Shown one piece after another: positions 25,855 to 35,679 of a stretch of DNA of 64,000 bases. The stretch's first letter is position 1. Each line of letters starts with the position of its first letter. A program made the translations under genes and the position numbers. The DNA is from Microbulbifer agarilyticus (GTDB lineage Bacteria > Pseudomonadota > Gammaproteobacteria > Pseudomonadales > Cellvibrionaceae), in contig NZ_JAIUZM010000001.1 of the NCBI RefSeq assembly GCF_020171345.1, positions 1 through 64,000 of the forward strand. Reading direction: 5' to 3'. Under the pieces are notes generated by a model, which worked only from the letters and a program-made list of their open reading frames with translations, was not told the DNA's origin and did no database searches.

Positions 25855-27918
25855 CTATTGTCCCACAGATTGATGCGGTGCGGGGGCAGTGCCCAACTTG
25901 GCCAGCTGTCGAAGCGGCCAGAACCCTCGCACCAAACGGCGCAGTTGCTTTAACGCATCTTTGCTGTCGGTATAGGCCGCCCTTTCATAGGCAACGGTAA
26001 TACGTGCGGCCATGGGACCAAGCGCCGGTAACTCCCGCTCAATACGTCGGGCAAAATCGCCCGGTGCCTCACCGGAGCGACGCGGCAAGCCGGCACGGGC
26101 CATGCGCTGGCAGAATCGCAGATAGGCGCGGCTGGCCGGGGGCAGCGCTGGGCCGCGCGCGGACAGGTTGAGCCAGACCAGCAGTCCCAGCAATCCTACA
26201 GCAATCGGTACACCGAGAAACATCGCCATACGCAGTGGCGAGATCTCGCCAAGCCAACGTTTCAACAAGCCCTGCTGACGGTCCGCGTCAAAGCTCACTA
26301 CCGTTTGATACCAGCGGTAATTAATCGTGTCCCATTGCAGCCGCAACCGGTTTATAAAACCAATCTTATGCAGGGGCAGAAATGCATCCTGCATAAACTC
26401 TTCTGCTACGGCACTTTGCAGGCCGTCGCGAATACGCTCCGGCGCCACTGCCGCGGTGGGGTCGACCCGCACCCAGCCGCGCTCTGGCAACCAGATCTCT
26501 GCCCAGGCATGGGCGTCGTACTGGCGCACCAGCAGATACTCTTCCTGCTCCACCCACTTGCCACCCTGATACCCGGCGACGACGCGCGCCGGTACCCCCG
26601 CGGCGCGCATGGTAAACACGTAGCTGTTGGCGAAATGCTCGCAGAACCCCTGCTGCGTATCGAACATGAATTCATCCACCGTATCCGCACCCAGGGCCGG
26701 CGGTTTCAGTGTGTAGGTGAAGCTGCGGTTGTATCGCGCTAACAGGGACTGCGAGATGGCCAGTGAATCCATTCCCTCCCGCCGTCGGGCCTCTGCCCAG
26801 GCGCGGGCCTGCGGATTCCCGGATTCGGGCAACTGTAAATGACGACGCTCTTCCGCAGGGCTCAGCCGCGCTCCGGCAGTGGCACTCTCCCGCGGCCAGG
26901 AGCGGACGTCGTACGCAAGCCGGCTGCCTACGGGCATGTGATAAACCAACGTATCGTCGCCGGTCGAGCGCACCCCGCGTGTATCGGAGTCGGAGATCGC
27001 CAACGCGAATAACCAGGGGTTATGGCTGGCCTCCTGAATCACCTGATAACGATAGCGTGGGCCCACCGCGGGCAACCTGCCGTCGTCTTCCTGACTGCTC
27101 TGCGTACTGTGAAACCGTCGGCCAAACCAGCGGTTACCGGTAACCCCGGGCTCACTCCAGCGCCGGCCATCAAAGTGGGTATACACTAACCCCCGCCAGT
27201 AGCGCTGCTCTGGCGGGGGCACAGAACCGTCGAAGGAAATACGCAAGGCTGGCTTGTCGGATTTTGACAACCGACTGAAGTCCCCGGGGCTCATGGAGTC
27301 GCTGATCCCCGTGGAAGCGGCGGAGGTATTATTCGGTACCGCCCACAAGGGCCCCAGGCGCGGCATCACCACAAACAGAATCAACATCACCGGCACGGCT
27401 TGCGCAAGGATCTTCATCGACAATCCGAGCGCCCGCCCAACCCGCGCACTGCCACTGCCCTGCTGGGCCACCAGTGCGGCGGTAATCACCACCAGGCACA
27501 ACACCCCATACAACGCGTACGGAATGGTCTGCTCAAACACAAACAGGGTGGCGGCAAGGAAGTAGGCCAACATCAAACTGAGCACCGCATCCCGGCGGCT
27601 CAACAACTCGATGTTCTTCAGGGTAAAGGAAACCGCCAGCAAAGCGACCATCGGCTCAAGCGCAAACCAGCGCCGGTAAGTCAGCGCTAACCCGGCTACG
27701 GCCAGGGTGACCGCCAGCAGCTTGATCGCGCGCCCGGGCACTGCACGGCGCCCGCGAAACACTTCTATCCGCCATAAAACGGCCAGAAACCAGGCAAAAA
27801 TAAGCCAGCTCGGCAGGTGCGCAAAGTGCGGCAGCAGGACGACGAACTGGGCGGCAAATACCCACAGCAGGCTCTCGCGCGGCAGCAAGGTACGGAACTG
27901 GCCGGCAACCTCGCTCAC
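25855..27918 (-). CDS. tgpA: TgpA-like membrane transglutaminase (DUF3488)
   Basis: The product is 687 residues from a GTG at 27918 that overlaps the stop of the DUF58 gene (GTGA); an upstream frame to 28122 is rejected. About six N-terminal helices form DUF3488. The periplasmic transglutaminase-like domain has the catalytic triad in QGFCEHFANSYVF (Cys near 424), YDAHAWAEIW (His near 468) and VDPTAAVAPER (Asp near 484). One more span (near 570) and a DUF4129-like cytoplasmic tail follow. In Pseudomonas aeruginosa TgpA is essential, with an unknown substrate. MoxR-DUF58-TgpA is the classic order. Confidence 0.9.
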   Translation of the reverse strand: MSEVAGQFRTLLPRESLLWVFAAQFVVLLPHFAHLPSWLIFAWFLAVLWRIEVFRGRRAVPGRAIKLLAVTLAVAGLALTYRRWFALEPMVALLAVSFTLKNIELLSRRDAVLSLMLAYFLAATLFVFEQTIPYALYGVLCLVVITAALVAQQGSGSARVGRALGLSMKILAQAVPVMLILFVVMPRLGPLWAVPNNTSAASTGISDSMSPGDFSRLSKSDKPALRISFDGSVPPPEQRYWRGLVYTHFDGRRWSEPGVTGNRWFGRRFHSTQSSQEDDGRLPAVGPRYRYQVIQEASHNPWLFALAISDSDTRGVRSTGDDTLVYHMPVGSRLAYDVRSWPRESATAGARLSPAEERRHLQLPESGNPQARAWAEARRREGMDSLAISQSLLARYNRSFTYTLKPPALGADTVDEFMFDTQQGFCEHFANSYVFTMRAAGVPARVVAGYQGGKWVEQEEYLLVRQYDAHAWAEIWLPERGWVRVDPTAAVAPERIRDGLQSAVAEEFMQDAFLPLHKIGFINRLRLQWDTINYRWYQTVVSFDADRQQGLLKRWLGEISPLRMAMFLGVPIAVGLLGLLVWLNLSARGPALPPASRAYLRFCQRMARAGLPRRSGEAPGDFARRIERELPALGPMAARITVAYERAAYTDSKDALKQLRRLVRGFWPLRQLAKLGTAPAPHQSVGQ

Positions 27919-28925
27919 GATGACACCCCCTGTAGCGGGAACAATGCCAACAAGGTCAGCGCCTTTTGTCGGTGTGCAGCGCCGATCGCAGGCGCCAAGG
28001 TCTGCCCCGGAATGCGCAGGCCGTAAGCCACTTGCGCGCGCTCCGCCTCCAGCACCCAGGCACACAGATTGCTGAGGCGGGCCTCCAACTCGCGTCCGGC
28101 CAGTAAATCCCAATCCAGCCACAAGCGGGCATCACTACCGGAGGCATACTCTTTACTGTACAGGTCACGCCCGCCGGCAAATTGCTTCCACGCCACGTGG
28201 CGCAATGAGTCACCGGCCTGATAACTTTTCAGCCCAGCGAAATCGTCCCCGCCTGCGGAGTGGGTTTGCTCCTGATCGCCTTCACCAACGCTCGCCCCCC
28301 AGGGCAGCGGGCCGGCAGACTTGGGTTGCGGATACACCAGAAACTCGACATCCAGGTCCACCCAACTCCAGCACTTGAACAACCCGGCAGGAAAGCGGCT
28401 TTCCACGCGTATCCGCGGCGCGCGCACTTTTCCTCGCCGTATCAGAGGAAGCTCGAGGGTCACTTCCGTTGGCTCACTATCGGTAATATCTACCAGCGCC
28501 CCTTCTTCCGGTGGCCAGCACAGCCGCACCCGCTCATGAGAGCGCTTGCCGGTTTTCTTCAGTACGATTTTGGCGCGGCCGAAATCACCAGCGAACGCGG
28601 GCTCCACTTCCTGCAGGCGCAGTTTGAGCGCCGACAGGTTGGCAAAGGTGTGCACCGGCAAAATCACAAACACCCCTACCAGCATGAATACCAGTGCGAG
28701 TACCAGATTGTTCTCGTAATTGGTGCCCAGCAGCCAAAGCAGAACGATCAGCAGCAGGAACCCCATGCCGGCGGCAGTGGGCAGTACAAACAGTTTGCGG
28801 TGATTGAGGGTAACCGTCGACGCAGGTGGCAAGCGACGATTCAACCAGCGCAACCACCGCTGCTGCAGCAGCCCGCCGGCTTCACTGTTATCGCTTACCG
28901 CTTTGAAGGAAATTTTTTCGAGCAC
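27915..28925 (-). CDS. DUF58 domain protein
   Basis: The product is 336 residues from a GTG at 28925 preceded by AAGGGG; the longer frame overlaps the MoxR gene and is random. Two close membrane spans (KLFVLPTAAGMGFLLLIVLL and a second near residues 65-85) are followed by a cytoplasmic domain. It carries DDFAGLKSYQAGDSLRHVAW, the DUF58 signature, and a VWA-like ARLWLDWDLLAGRELEARLS. DUF58 proteins work with MoxR AAA+ ATPases, probably in assembly or activation of envelope complexes. It overlaps tgpA by 4 bases. Confidence 0.88.
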   Translation of the reverse strand: MLEKISFKAVSDNSEAGGLLQQRWLRWLNRRLPPASTVTLNHRKLFVLPTAAGMGFLLLIVLLWLLGTNYENNLVLALVFMLVGVFVILPVHTFANLSALKLRLQEVEPAFAGDFGRAKIVLKKTGKRSHERVRLCWPPEEGALVDITDSEPTEVTLELPLIRRGKVRAPRIRVESRFPAGLFKCWSWVDLDVEFLVYPQPKSAGPLPWGASVGEGDQEQTHSAGGDDFAGLKSYQAGDSLRHVAWKQFAGGRDLYSKEYASGSDARLWLDWDLLAGRELEARLSNLCAWVLEAERAQVAYGLRIPGQTLAPAIGAAHRQKALTLLALFPLQGVSS

Positions 28926-28945
28926 TGGCCGGCCCCTTACTCGCC

Positions 28946-29857
28946 TCAGGCAGCGATGATGTCCACTTGGTGCATCATGCGCTCGACCAGTTGCGCGCCA
29001 TCGCCACCATCCGTTTGCAGGCGGTGACCTGCGACGGCGGGAAGAACCGCCTGTAAATCTTCCGGCAGGATATGACCGCGGTTGTGGATCAGCGCCCAGG
29101 CGCGGGCCGCATGCAGCAGTGCCAGGGCACCGCGGGGAGACAGGCCTACACCACACTCGGCACTCTGGCGCGTGTGCTGCACCAGGCGCTCCAGATAATC
29201 GAGCAGCGAGTCGGAGGCTTTCACCTGGTGCACCAGCCCCTGTAGCTTGCGCAGCCCTTCGCTGTTGATACGCGGCGTGATCTGCGCCAGCTGCGCACGT
29301 GGGTCGACGCCATTGAACAGGGCGCGCTCGGCCTCGCGGGTGGGGTACCCCAGGCTGATACGCATCAGAAAGCGGTCCAACTGGGATTCCGGCAGTACAA
29401 AGGTGCCGGACTGTTGCAGCGGATTCTGGGTGGCGATAACAAAGAAGGGTTCCGGTAGCGGTCGGGTCTCGCCATCCACGCTGACCTGACGCTCCTCCAT
29501 GGCCTCAAGTAACGCACTTTGGGTCTTGGGAGAGCTGCGGTTGATCTCATCCGCGAGCAGCAGCTGACTGAACACCGGCCCCTCATGGAAGCGGAATTGC
29601 CCGGTCTCACGCTCGAAAATGCTGATACCGATAATATCCGCCGGCAGCATGTCGCTGGTGAATTGGACCCGCTTGTAAGAGAGCCCAAGCACCCGCCCCA
29701 GGGCGTGCGCCAGGGTGGTCTTGCCCATACCGGGTAAATCTTCGATCAACAGGTGACCGCGCGCCAACAGGCAAGCCAGCGCCAGCTTTACCTGATGCTC
29801 CTTACCCAGAAGAACCTTACCGATATCCTCGACGATGGCGGAGATGATTTTTTGCAC
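28946..29857 (-). CDS. MoxR-family AAA+ ATPase
   Basis: The 303-residue protein has Walker A in EDLPGMGKTTLAHAL (residues 39-52), Walker B in LLADEINRSSPKTQSALLEA, sensor 1 in FFVIATQNP, and the arginine-finger region LPESQLDRFLMRISLGYP. A C-terminal lid follows with GLSPRGALALLHAARAWAL. MoxR ATPases act as chaperones that mature partner complexes. It is first in the MoxR-DUF58-TgpA operon, 20 bases before DUF58. Confidence 0.93.
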   Translation of the reverse strand: MQKIISAIVEDIGKVLLGKEHQVKLALACLLARGHLLIEDLPGMGKTTLAHALGRVLGLSYKRVQFTSDMLPADIIGISIFERETGQFRFHEGPVFSQLLLADEINRSSPKTQSALLEAMEERQVSVDGETRPLPEPFFVIATQNPLQQSGTFVLPESQLDRFLMRISLGYPTREAERALFNGVDPRAQLAQITPRINSEGLRKLQGLVHQVKASDSLLDYLERLVQHTRQSAECGVGLSPRGALALLHAARAWALIHNRGHILPEDLQAVLPAVAGHRLQTDGGDGAQLVERMMHQVDIIAA

Positions 29858-29893
29858 GGCAAATCCATTACTGCTCGGTTTATCTCTTAGCCA

Positions 29894-29927
29894 TTAATGA
29901 TAGGCCCCGCACCCGGCGGGGCCCTTC
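29894..29927 (-). terminator. GC-rich hairpin after metZ
   Basis: GGCCCCGC-ACCCG-GCGGGGCC forms a strong stem between metZ (end 29969) and the MoxR gene start (29857). The U-tract on the minus strand is weak (CCTATCATT), so termination may be partial or the hairpin may only stabilise RNA. Confidence 0.45.
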
Positions 29928-29968
29928 ACAATGTCTCATTTCACGCCATTGTGGCTCTTTTAAGCCCG

Positions 29969-31153
29969 CTAGACCAGTGCCGACAAACCCCGCGCCAGAT
30001 CGACTTTAAGGTCCTCAACATTTTCCAGGCCCACAGAGACCCGGATCAGGTTTTCGCTAATACCAGCCTTTTCCTTGTCCTCGTCACTCAGGCGCCCATG
30101 CGTGGTGGTGGCCGGGTGCACGATGGTGCTTTTGGCATCACCGAGATTGGCGGTCACCGAGAAAATCTTACAGGCGTCGATCACCCTCCAGGCAGCCTCC
30201 CGGCCCCCGGGCACGGTAAAGCTGAACACCGCACCAAAGCCGGACTGCTGTGCCGCGGCCAGCTGATGATTCGGATGGCTCGGCAGGCCCACATAATTGA
30301 CCTTTTCCACTTGCGCGTGCTCATTCAGCCACCAGGCGATATCCAGCGCACTGGTGCAATGCGCGCGCATCCGCAGGCTGAGGGTCTCCAGCCCTTTCAG
30401 GAATACCCATGCGTTGAACGGGCTCAGGCTGGGACCGCAGGTGCGCAGGAAGATCACCACTTCATCCATCAGTTCCTGCTTGCCCACAACCACGCCACCC
30501 AGACAGCGGCCCTGCCCGTCCAGGAACTTGGTGGCGGAATGCACCACAATGTCCGCCCCCAGATCCAGCGGGCGCTGCAGCGCCGGGGTGCAGAAGCAGT
30601 TATCCACCACCAGCTGCGCGCCAGCACTGTGGGCCAGGTCAGCCATAGCCCGGATATCCGCAACCTCACACAGAGGGTTTGACGGCGTCTCCATAAACAG
30701 CAACTTGGTGTCGCCATCCAAGGCATCTTGCCAGGCCTGGAAGTCGGTCAGTTCCACAAAGCTGACCTTGACCCCAAACTTCACCATGTAACGGGTAAAC
30801 AGCGCAGTCGTTGTACCGAACACACTGCGCGAGCAGATCACTTTGTCGCCACTTTTCAGGGTGGCCATGCACAGGCTCAGGATCGCGGCCATACCGCTGG
30901 AGGTGGCAACAGCCGCCTCCCCGCCTTCCAGCGCGGCAATGCGCTCTTCGAACATGCGCACGGTGGGGTTGGTGTAGCGCGAGTAGACATTGCCGGGGGA
31001 ATCCCCGGAAAAACGCGCGGCGGCTTCTGCCGCGGAGGGAAAGACGTAACTGGAAGTGGTGTAGATAGGCTCGGCGTGCTCGCCTTCCGCCGACCGGCTC
31101 TGGCCCGCTCTTACTGCCAGTGTTTCCAGTGCATAGCCGTCATCTTCAAACAT
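29969..31153 (-). CDS. metZ: O-succinylhomoserine sulfhydrylase
   Basis: The 394-residue PLP enzyme of the Cys/Met metabolism family makes homocysteine directly from O-succinylhomoserine and sulfide. The Schiff-base Lys is in HSATKFLDGQGRCLGG. Cofactor contacts are in YSRYTNPTVRMFEERIAALE, ATSSGMAAILS and VVDNCFCTPALQ, and FSVTANLGDAKSTIVHPATT is the C-terminal substrate region. These match MetZ rather than MetB. It lies downstream of purF, as in Pseudomonas, separated by a strong terminator, so it is probably its own unit. No riboswitch was seen in its short leader. Confidence 0.92.
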   Translation of the reverse strand: MFEDDGYALETLAVRAGQSRSAEGEHAEPIYTTSSYVFPSAAEAAARFSGDSPGNVYSRYTNPTVRMFEERIAALEGGEAAVATSSGMAAILSLCMATLKSGDKVICSRSVFGTTTALFTRYMVKFGVKVSFVELTDFQAWQDALDGDTKLLFMETPSNPLCEVADIRAMADLAHSAGAQLVVDNCFCTPALQRPLDLGADIVVHSATKFLDGQGRCLGGVVVGKQELMDEVVIFLRTCGPSLSPFNAWVFLKGLETLSLRMRAHCTSALDIAWWLNEHAQVEKVNYVGLPSHPNHQLAAAQQSGFGAVFSFTVPGGREAAWRVIDACKIFSVTANLGDAKSTIVHPATTTHGRLSDEDKEKAGISENLIRVSVGLENVEDLKVDLARGLSALV

Positions 31154-31242
31154 GGGGTATCCGTCCCGGATTTAGAAATCATCGGAACCGGTAATCTTAC
31201 CCCAAGAGACGAGCGTGCGTGGAGCACTGCCTTCGCCTTGTG

Positions 31243-31278
31243 TAAAAACAAAAAGGCCCACCAATTGGTGGGCCCTCT
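31243..31278 (-). terminator. Rho-independent terminator after purF
   Basis: GGCCCACCAATTGGTGGGCC is a perfect palindrome at 31255-31274. On the minus strand it is followed by TTTTTGTTTTTAC, so it ends the purF transcript. Confidence 0.9.
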
Positions 31279-31303
31279 CTATGCGAAAAATAGCGTGGGC
31301 AGC

Positions 31304-32782
31304 TTATAACGCGCTTTCATTACCTTTGGCGGTATCGTTGCGCGCGGCGTGCAGGCTGTCCAGGTATTCCTCAGTTACATCACCGGTGATGTACTTGCCA
31401 TCAAACACCGCGCAATCAAACTCTTTGATTTCGCTGTTGCCATCGGCAGAGGAAACGATCAGTTCATCCAGGTCCTGATAAATCAGCCAGTCTGCACCGA
31501 TCTCTTCGCACACGTCTTCCGTGGTACGGTTGTGCGCGACCAGTTCGGTGGCAGACGGCATATCAATACCGTACACATTCGGGTACTTAACCGCTGGCGC
31601 TGCGGATGCAAAGTACACTTTTGCCGCACCGGCCTCGCGGGCCATCTGGATAATCTGCTTACACGTCGTCCCGCGCACAATGGAGTCATCCACCAGCAAC
31701 ACATTCTTGCCACGGAATTCCAGTTCAATTGGATTCAGCTTCTGACGTACGGACTTCTTACGCTGCTTCTGCCCCGGCATAATAAAGGTTCGGCCGATAT
31801 AGCGGTTCTTCACCATACCTTCACGGAACTTCACGCCCAGACGGTGCGCCACCATCTGGCCTGCGGAACGGGAGGAGTCCGGAATCGGAATAACCACATC
31901 AATGTCGTGGTCCGGGCGCTCGCGCAGGATTTTTTCGGCCAGGTGCTCGCCCTGACGCAGACGCGCCTTGTGCACGGAAACACCATCCATGATGGAGTCC
32001 GGGCGGGCAAAATAAACGTGTTCGAAAATGCACGGACGCAGCTGCGGGTTCTCCGCACACTGCTCGGAGTGCACAGTGCCGTCCAGCTCGATGTAAATGC
32101 ATTCACCCGGCGCCACATCGCGCACCAGGGAGTAGCCGAGCACATCCAGCGCGACCGACTCGGAGGCCACCATATATTCGGTGCCCTGCTCGGTCTCGCG
32201 CTTGCCGTATACCAGCGGGCGGATGCCGTTGGGGTCGCGGAAAGCGACCACACCGTAGCCCACGATCATTGCCACACAGGCGTAACCACCGCTCACACGC
32301 TTATGTACGGCGCGCATTGCGGTAAAAATATCTTCCGCTTTTGGCTGAAGCTTGTGCTGTTTGTGCAGTTCGTGGGCGAACACGTTGAGCAGGACTTCAG
32401 AGTCTGAGTCGGTATTAATATGGCGCAGGTCCTGCTGGAAGATCTGCTCCTTCACCTCTTTCACATTGGTGAGGTTGCCATTGTGCGCCATGGCAATACC
32501 GTAAGGGGAATTCACGTAGAACGGCTGAGCCAGTGCAGGACCAGAGCTTCCCGCGGTGGGATAGCGCACATGGCCGATACCGAAGTTACCGGTAAGACGC
32601 TGCATGTGACGCGCGCGAAACACGTCGCGCACCAGGCCATTCGCCTTTTGCTGGTTCAGGCGGTCGCCATCACAGGTGACGATGCCGGCGGCGTCTTGGC
32701 CCCGGTGCTGCAACAGGGTAAGGGCGTCATACAACTGCAGATTGACGTCACTCTTACCGACGATTCCAACGATGCCACACAT
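31304..32782 (-). CDS. purF: Amidophosphoribosyltransferase
   Basis: The 492-residue enzyme carries out the first step of purine synthesis, PRPP plus glutamine to phosphoribosylamine. The N-terminal nucleophile is Cys2 (MCGIVGIVG) in a class II glutaminase domain, with RGQDAAGI and [11 protein letters not shown]. The PRPP loop is [13 protein letters not shown] in the C-terminal phosphoribosyltransferase domain. Length and motifs are normal. It follows cvpA by 68 bases, the standard cvpA-purF pair. Confidence 0.96.
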   Translation of the reverse strand: MCGIVGIVGKSDVNLQLYDALTLLQHRGQDAAGIVTCDGDRLNQQKANGLVRDVFRARHMQRLTGNFGIGHVRYPTAGSSGPALAQPFYVNSPYGIAMAHNGNLTNVKEVKEQIFQQDLRHINTDSDSEVLLNVFAHELHKQHKLQPKAEDIFTAMRAVHKRVSGGYACVAMIVGYGVVAFRDPNGIRPLVYGKRETEQGTEYMVASESVALDVLGYSLVRDVAPGECIYIELDGTVHSEQCAENPQLRPCIFEHVYFARPDSIMDGVSVHKARLRQGEHLAEKILRERPDHDIDVVIPIPDSSRSAGQMVAHRLGVKFREGMVKNRYIGRTFIMPGQKQRKKSVRQKLNPIELEFRGKNVLLVDDSIVRGTTCKQIIQMAREAGAAKVYFASAAPAVKYPNVYGIDMPSATELVAHNRTTEDVCEEIGADWLIYQDLDELIVSSADGNSEIKEFDCAVFDGKYITGDVTEEYLDSLHAARNDTAKGNESAL

Positions 32783-32850
32783 ACTTCAGATAACCCCAGT
32801 CATTTTGAAATGGTCTCGGTGATCCAGCGCCGCCTCCTGCAGCCCATCGA

Positions 32851-33348
32851 TCAGTCAAATTGCGCTGCGAAGAAGTCCTTGATCGCGCCGGCCGCTTCGC
32901 GTGCGCGATCTTCAAATTCAAGAAAATTCGGTATTAACGCCGACTGCTGCCACCAGCTGTCCTGATCCACCGGCGCCAGTGCCGGAGCAAAGATCAACAG
33001 CGCCATCACCACGATACAACCGCGGAACAAGCCAAATACCATCCCCAGCACCCGGTCGGTCCCCGAAAGCCCAGTGGCTTCCACAAACGCAGACAAAAAC
33101 ATATTCAGGCCCGCGCCTGCCAATAGGGTGACAATAAAGAGTATGGAAAAGGCCGCGATGACCTGCAGTGAAGGCGTATCGACGAGGTTGGAAAGCAACG
33201 GGGCCAGCTGGTCACGAAACATCATGGCCACGACAAAGGCCGCCACCCATGTAAGTAGCGACAGGACTTCACGCACAAAGCCTCGGCTTAAGCCGATAAG
33301 CGTCGAGATGGCAATGATTGCCAGAATGGTCCAGTCAGCCCAGTTCAT
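32851..33348 (-). CDS. cvpA: CvpA family inner-membrane protein
   Basis: The 165-residue protein has four membrane segments. The first is WADWTILAIIAISTLIGLSR, with the typical acidic-polar start, and RGFVREVLSLLTWVAAFVVA follows. The third and fourth flank SGTDRVLGMVFGLFRGCIVV, the CvpA signature. It is linked to colicin V export and envelope homeostasis in Escherichia coli and is nearly always upstream of purF. It follows the SPOR-domain gene by 130 bases. Confidence 0.92.
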   Translation of the reverse strand: MNWADWTILAIIAISTLIGLSRGFVREVLSLLTWVAAFVVAMMFRDQLAPLLSNLVDTPSLQVIAAFSILFIVTLLAGAGLNMFLSAFVEATGLSGTDRVLGMVFGLFRGCIVVMALLIFAPALAPVDQDSWWQQSALIPNFLEFEDRAREAAGAIKDFFAAQFD

Positions 33349-33478
33349 TCAACCCTACCTGCTACGCGGCGGCTGCCGCGAAGAGCGCGCATTCTAACTT
33401 ACCGACCCGGGCCAAGGAAGCCATTCACTGAACCACTTCACAAACGGAGATCTTAAGGTCCCGCCACAGGCCCCGGCA

Positions 33479-34198
33479 TCAGGCGCGATAGCGCAGGATG
33501 AGCGTCTGGGTTTTCAGCAGTTTGTCCAGCTTCTGCTTGTCTGACTGCGCATCCACCCGACTTAGCTTGGGTCCCACAAACACGCGCACCAGGCGCCCCT
33601 TGGGGGTATCTACCGCACGGGTGTAGGCTCTGAAGCCGGCATCCATCAGCTGGTTGCGCACCCGGTCAGCGCTCGCCACTTCCTTATAGGCACCAACCTG
33701 CACCACCCAGCCTTCGGGCAACCCGTGGTCATCCAGCTGGGTTTCTTCTGCTGGCATCTGCAACTGAGGTTCAGATGCGAGCTCAGGCTTGGTTTCCGGC
33801 TTGGCCGGCTCGGCTTTCGCCACCGCGGCGGCGGGTTTCTCAGATTTCGAGCTCGCGGCGTCATCAGGGGAAGAGGACACCGACTCCGGGGCAGGCCCGG
33901 ACTGTTCCACATACTCCGGCTGGAAGATTTCGTTTACCGGCGGCGCCGGCTCGACGTTTTTCACCGGCTGCGGCTCGGCAATGATGATGGGGGTAATGTC
34001 TGGTGGCGCCGGGATCTGACTGGTGACATCAATGTAGCGCGCCCCTTCCCGATCAAACAGACTGGGCAGGAAGATAACCGCCAACGCCGCCAGTACCAGT
34101 GCGCCGACAATGCGCTGTTTTACCCCGTCGTTCAGACGACGTGGCACACCTTCCGCGCGTTGAGTAAAAGAATCGGATTCGCTGTCCCGGCCGGCCAT
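33479..34198 (-). CDS. dedD: SPOR-domain cell division protein (DedD-like)
   Basis: The product is 239 residues from the ATG at 34198; an upstream frame to 34297 overlaps folC. A short basic cytoplasmic end leads into one membrane span (IVGALVLAALAVIFLPSLF, residues 30-48). A long Pro/Glu/Ala-rich periplasmic linker follows, then a C-terminal SPOR domain from about residue 158 (GWVVQVGAYKEVASADRVR). SPOR domains bind denuded septal peptidoglycan, so the protein should localise to the division site. It starts 28 bases after folC, the usual folC-dedD-cvpA-purF order. Confidence 0.9.
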   Translation of the reverse strand: MAGRDSESDSFTQRAEGVPRRLNDGVKQRIVGALVLAALAVIFLPSLFDREGARYIDVTSQIPAPPDITPIIIAEPQPVKNVEPAPPVNEIFQPEYVEQSGPAPESVSSSPDDAASSKSEKPAAAVAKAEPAKPETKPELASEPQLQMPAEETQLDDHGLPEGWVVQVGAYKEVASADRVRNQLMDAGFRAYTRAVDTPKGRLVRVFVGPKLSRVDAQSDKQKLDKLLKTQTLILRYRA

Positions 34199-34226
34199 TT
34201 CGTTGCTCTCTTGTCGCTGCTCTGGG

Positions 34227-35489
34227 CTATTTTGCGCACTCGAGCGGCTGAATTGCTGACAAAACCTCTGCAACGGTAAAGAAAGAACCGAATACAAGCA
34301 ACCTGTCTTCGTCGCTCAAGGCAGCAACGGCCAGCTCAAGCTGCTCGGCTACAGGCGCACACATCTCCTCTACCTGCCCCGCTGCAACACCCGCAACGGC
34401 GAGCCCCGCGCGGACCTGCTCGGCATCTGCGGCCCGGGGATTATCCGGCAAAACGGCCGGATACCAGTGGTCCACCAGCCCTTTTAACGGAACAACAAGC
34501 CCATCCAGATCCTTATCCGCCATCACCGCCACCAGTGCGACGGTACGACCAGCAACCGGGTGACGAGCCAACCAGCGAGCCAAGTATTCCGCCGCCGCAG
34601 GGTTGTGCCCCACATCCAGCAACACCTCGCGCTCCTTATAGCGGACCGACTGGCAGCGCCCGGGCATTTGCAGTGCGGCGAGAACATCGCACACCTGTTC
34701 TGCGCCCGGCAACTCGCCGGCCAGCGCCAGAGCGGTGATCGCGGCAGCCACACTGGGGGGGGGCAAGCGCAGCTCTGGCAACCCAATGCGCAGTTCCGGA
34801 TCCGCGTTTAGCAGATACTCACCTTCGATCAGAGAAAACTGACGGTCGATAAAATAGCCGTCACACCCCAACTCCCGGGATGCATCCACTACCGACGCCG
34901 GTGGCTGCGGATCTGCACACACAAACGTCTTACCCGCGCGCAAGATCCCCGCCTTCTCGCGACCAATCACCTCGCGGTCATTGCCGAGCCAGGCTTCGTG
35001 ATCCACCGCCACACTGGTGATGATGGATATATCGGGATCCACCAGATTCACCGCGTCCAGTCGGCCGCCGAGCCCGACTTCCAGCAGTGCGAACTCCACA
35101 TCTGCGCGCTTGAACAACCACAGGCCAGCCAGAGTGGTGAATTCAAAGTAGGTCAGGCTGATATCGCCGCGCGCCGCGTCTACCGCCTCGAAGGCTTCGA
35201 TGAGTTGCGCATCGCTGACCTCTTCACCATTCACCCGAATGCGCTCATTGAAACGCAACAGATGTGGTGAGCTGTAGGCGCCTACCGAGTGATCCCCAGC
35301 GCACAACAGCGCTTCCATGGTGCGCACGCAACTGCCCTTGCCATTGGTACCTCCCACGGTGATTACGCGCCGCGCCGGCGCCTGCACGTCGAGCGCGCGG
35401 GCCACAGCGGAAACCCGCTCAAGACCAAGTTCGATTTCTGTGGGGTGTAGCTGTTCCAGGCGCGCAAGCCAGGATTGAAGGTCACTCAT
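34227..35489 (-). CDS. folC: Bifunctional dihydrofolate/tetrahydrofolate (folylpolyglutamate) synthase
   Basis: The 420-residue Mur-ligase-like enzyme adds glutamate to dihydropteroate and folates. The P-loop is VGGTNGKGSCVRTM (residues 45-58), followed by SPHLLRFNERIRVNGEE, the folate-binding signature. EVGLGGRLDAVNLVDPD and SVAVDHEAWLG give Mg and Mur-ligase contacts. LLDVGHNPAAAEYLARWL starts the C-terminal domain. The N-terminus (LQSWLARLEQLHPTEIELGL) is intact. It is followed closely by the SPOR gene and preceded by accD after a 190-base gap. Confidence 0.94.
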   Translation of the reverse strand: MSDLQSWLARLEQLHPTEIELGLERVSAVARALDVQAPARRVITVGGTNGKGSCVRTMEALLCAGDHSVGAYSSPHLLRFNERIRVNGEEVSDAQLIEAFEAVDAARGDISLTYFEFTTLAGLWLFKRADVEFALLEVGLGGRLDAVNLVDPDISIITSVAVDHEAWLGNDREVIGREKAGILRAGKTFVCADPQPPASVVDASRELGCDGYFIDRQFSLIEGEYLLNADPELRIGLPELRLPPPSVAAAITALALAGELPGAEQVCDVLAALQMPGRCQSVRYKEREVLLDVGHNPAAAEYLARWLARHPVAGRTVALVAVMADKDLDGLVVPLKGLVDHWYPAVLPDNPRAADAEQVRAGLAVAGVAAGQVEEMCAPVAEQLELAVAALSDEDRLLVFGSFFTVAEVLSAIQPLECAK

Positions 35490-35679
35490 GAATGCACCAA
35501 ACGTTCGTCAGAACGCGAATTCTATTCAGGAAAGCCGGGAGAGAACAGGCAATAACAAGGCGAATTGGGGGGCGATTGAAAATAGCGAAAGGACGACGGG
35601 GAAAAACAGGGTCGAAAAGAAAAGAGTATGAAGGGAGCGACGGCCCCGCCCACAGAACAGGAGCGGGACCGCAAAGGCT

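Noticed and set aside
31349-32407. 352-codon plus-strand frame opposite purF
   Set aside because: It is a shadow of purF; composition (His, Val, Gln rich) and lack of motifs argue against a gene.
35646-35674. Hairpin after accD
   Set aside because: The stem is imperfect and has no following U-tract, so a terminator cannot be supported.
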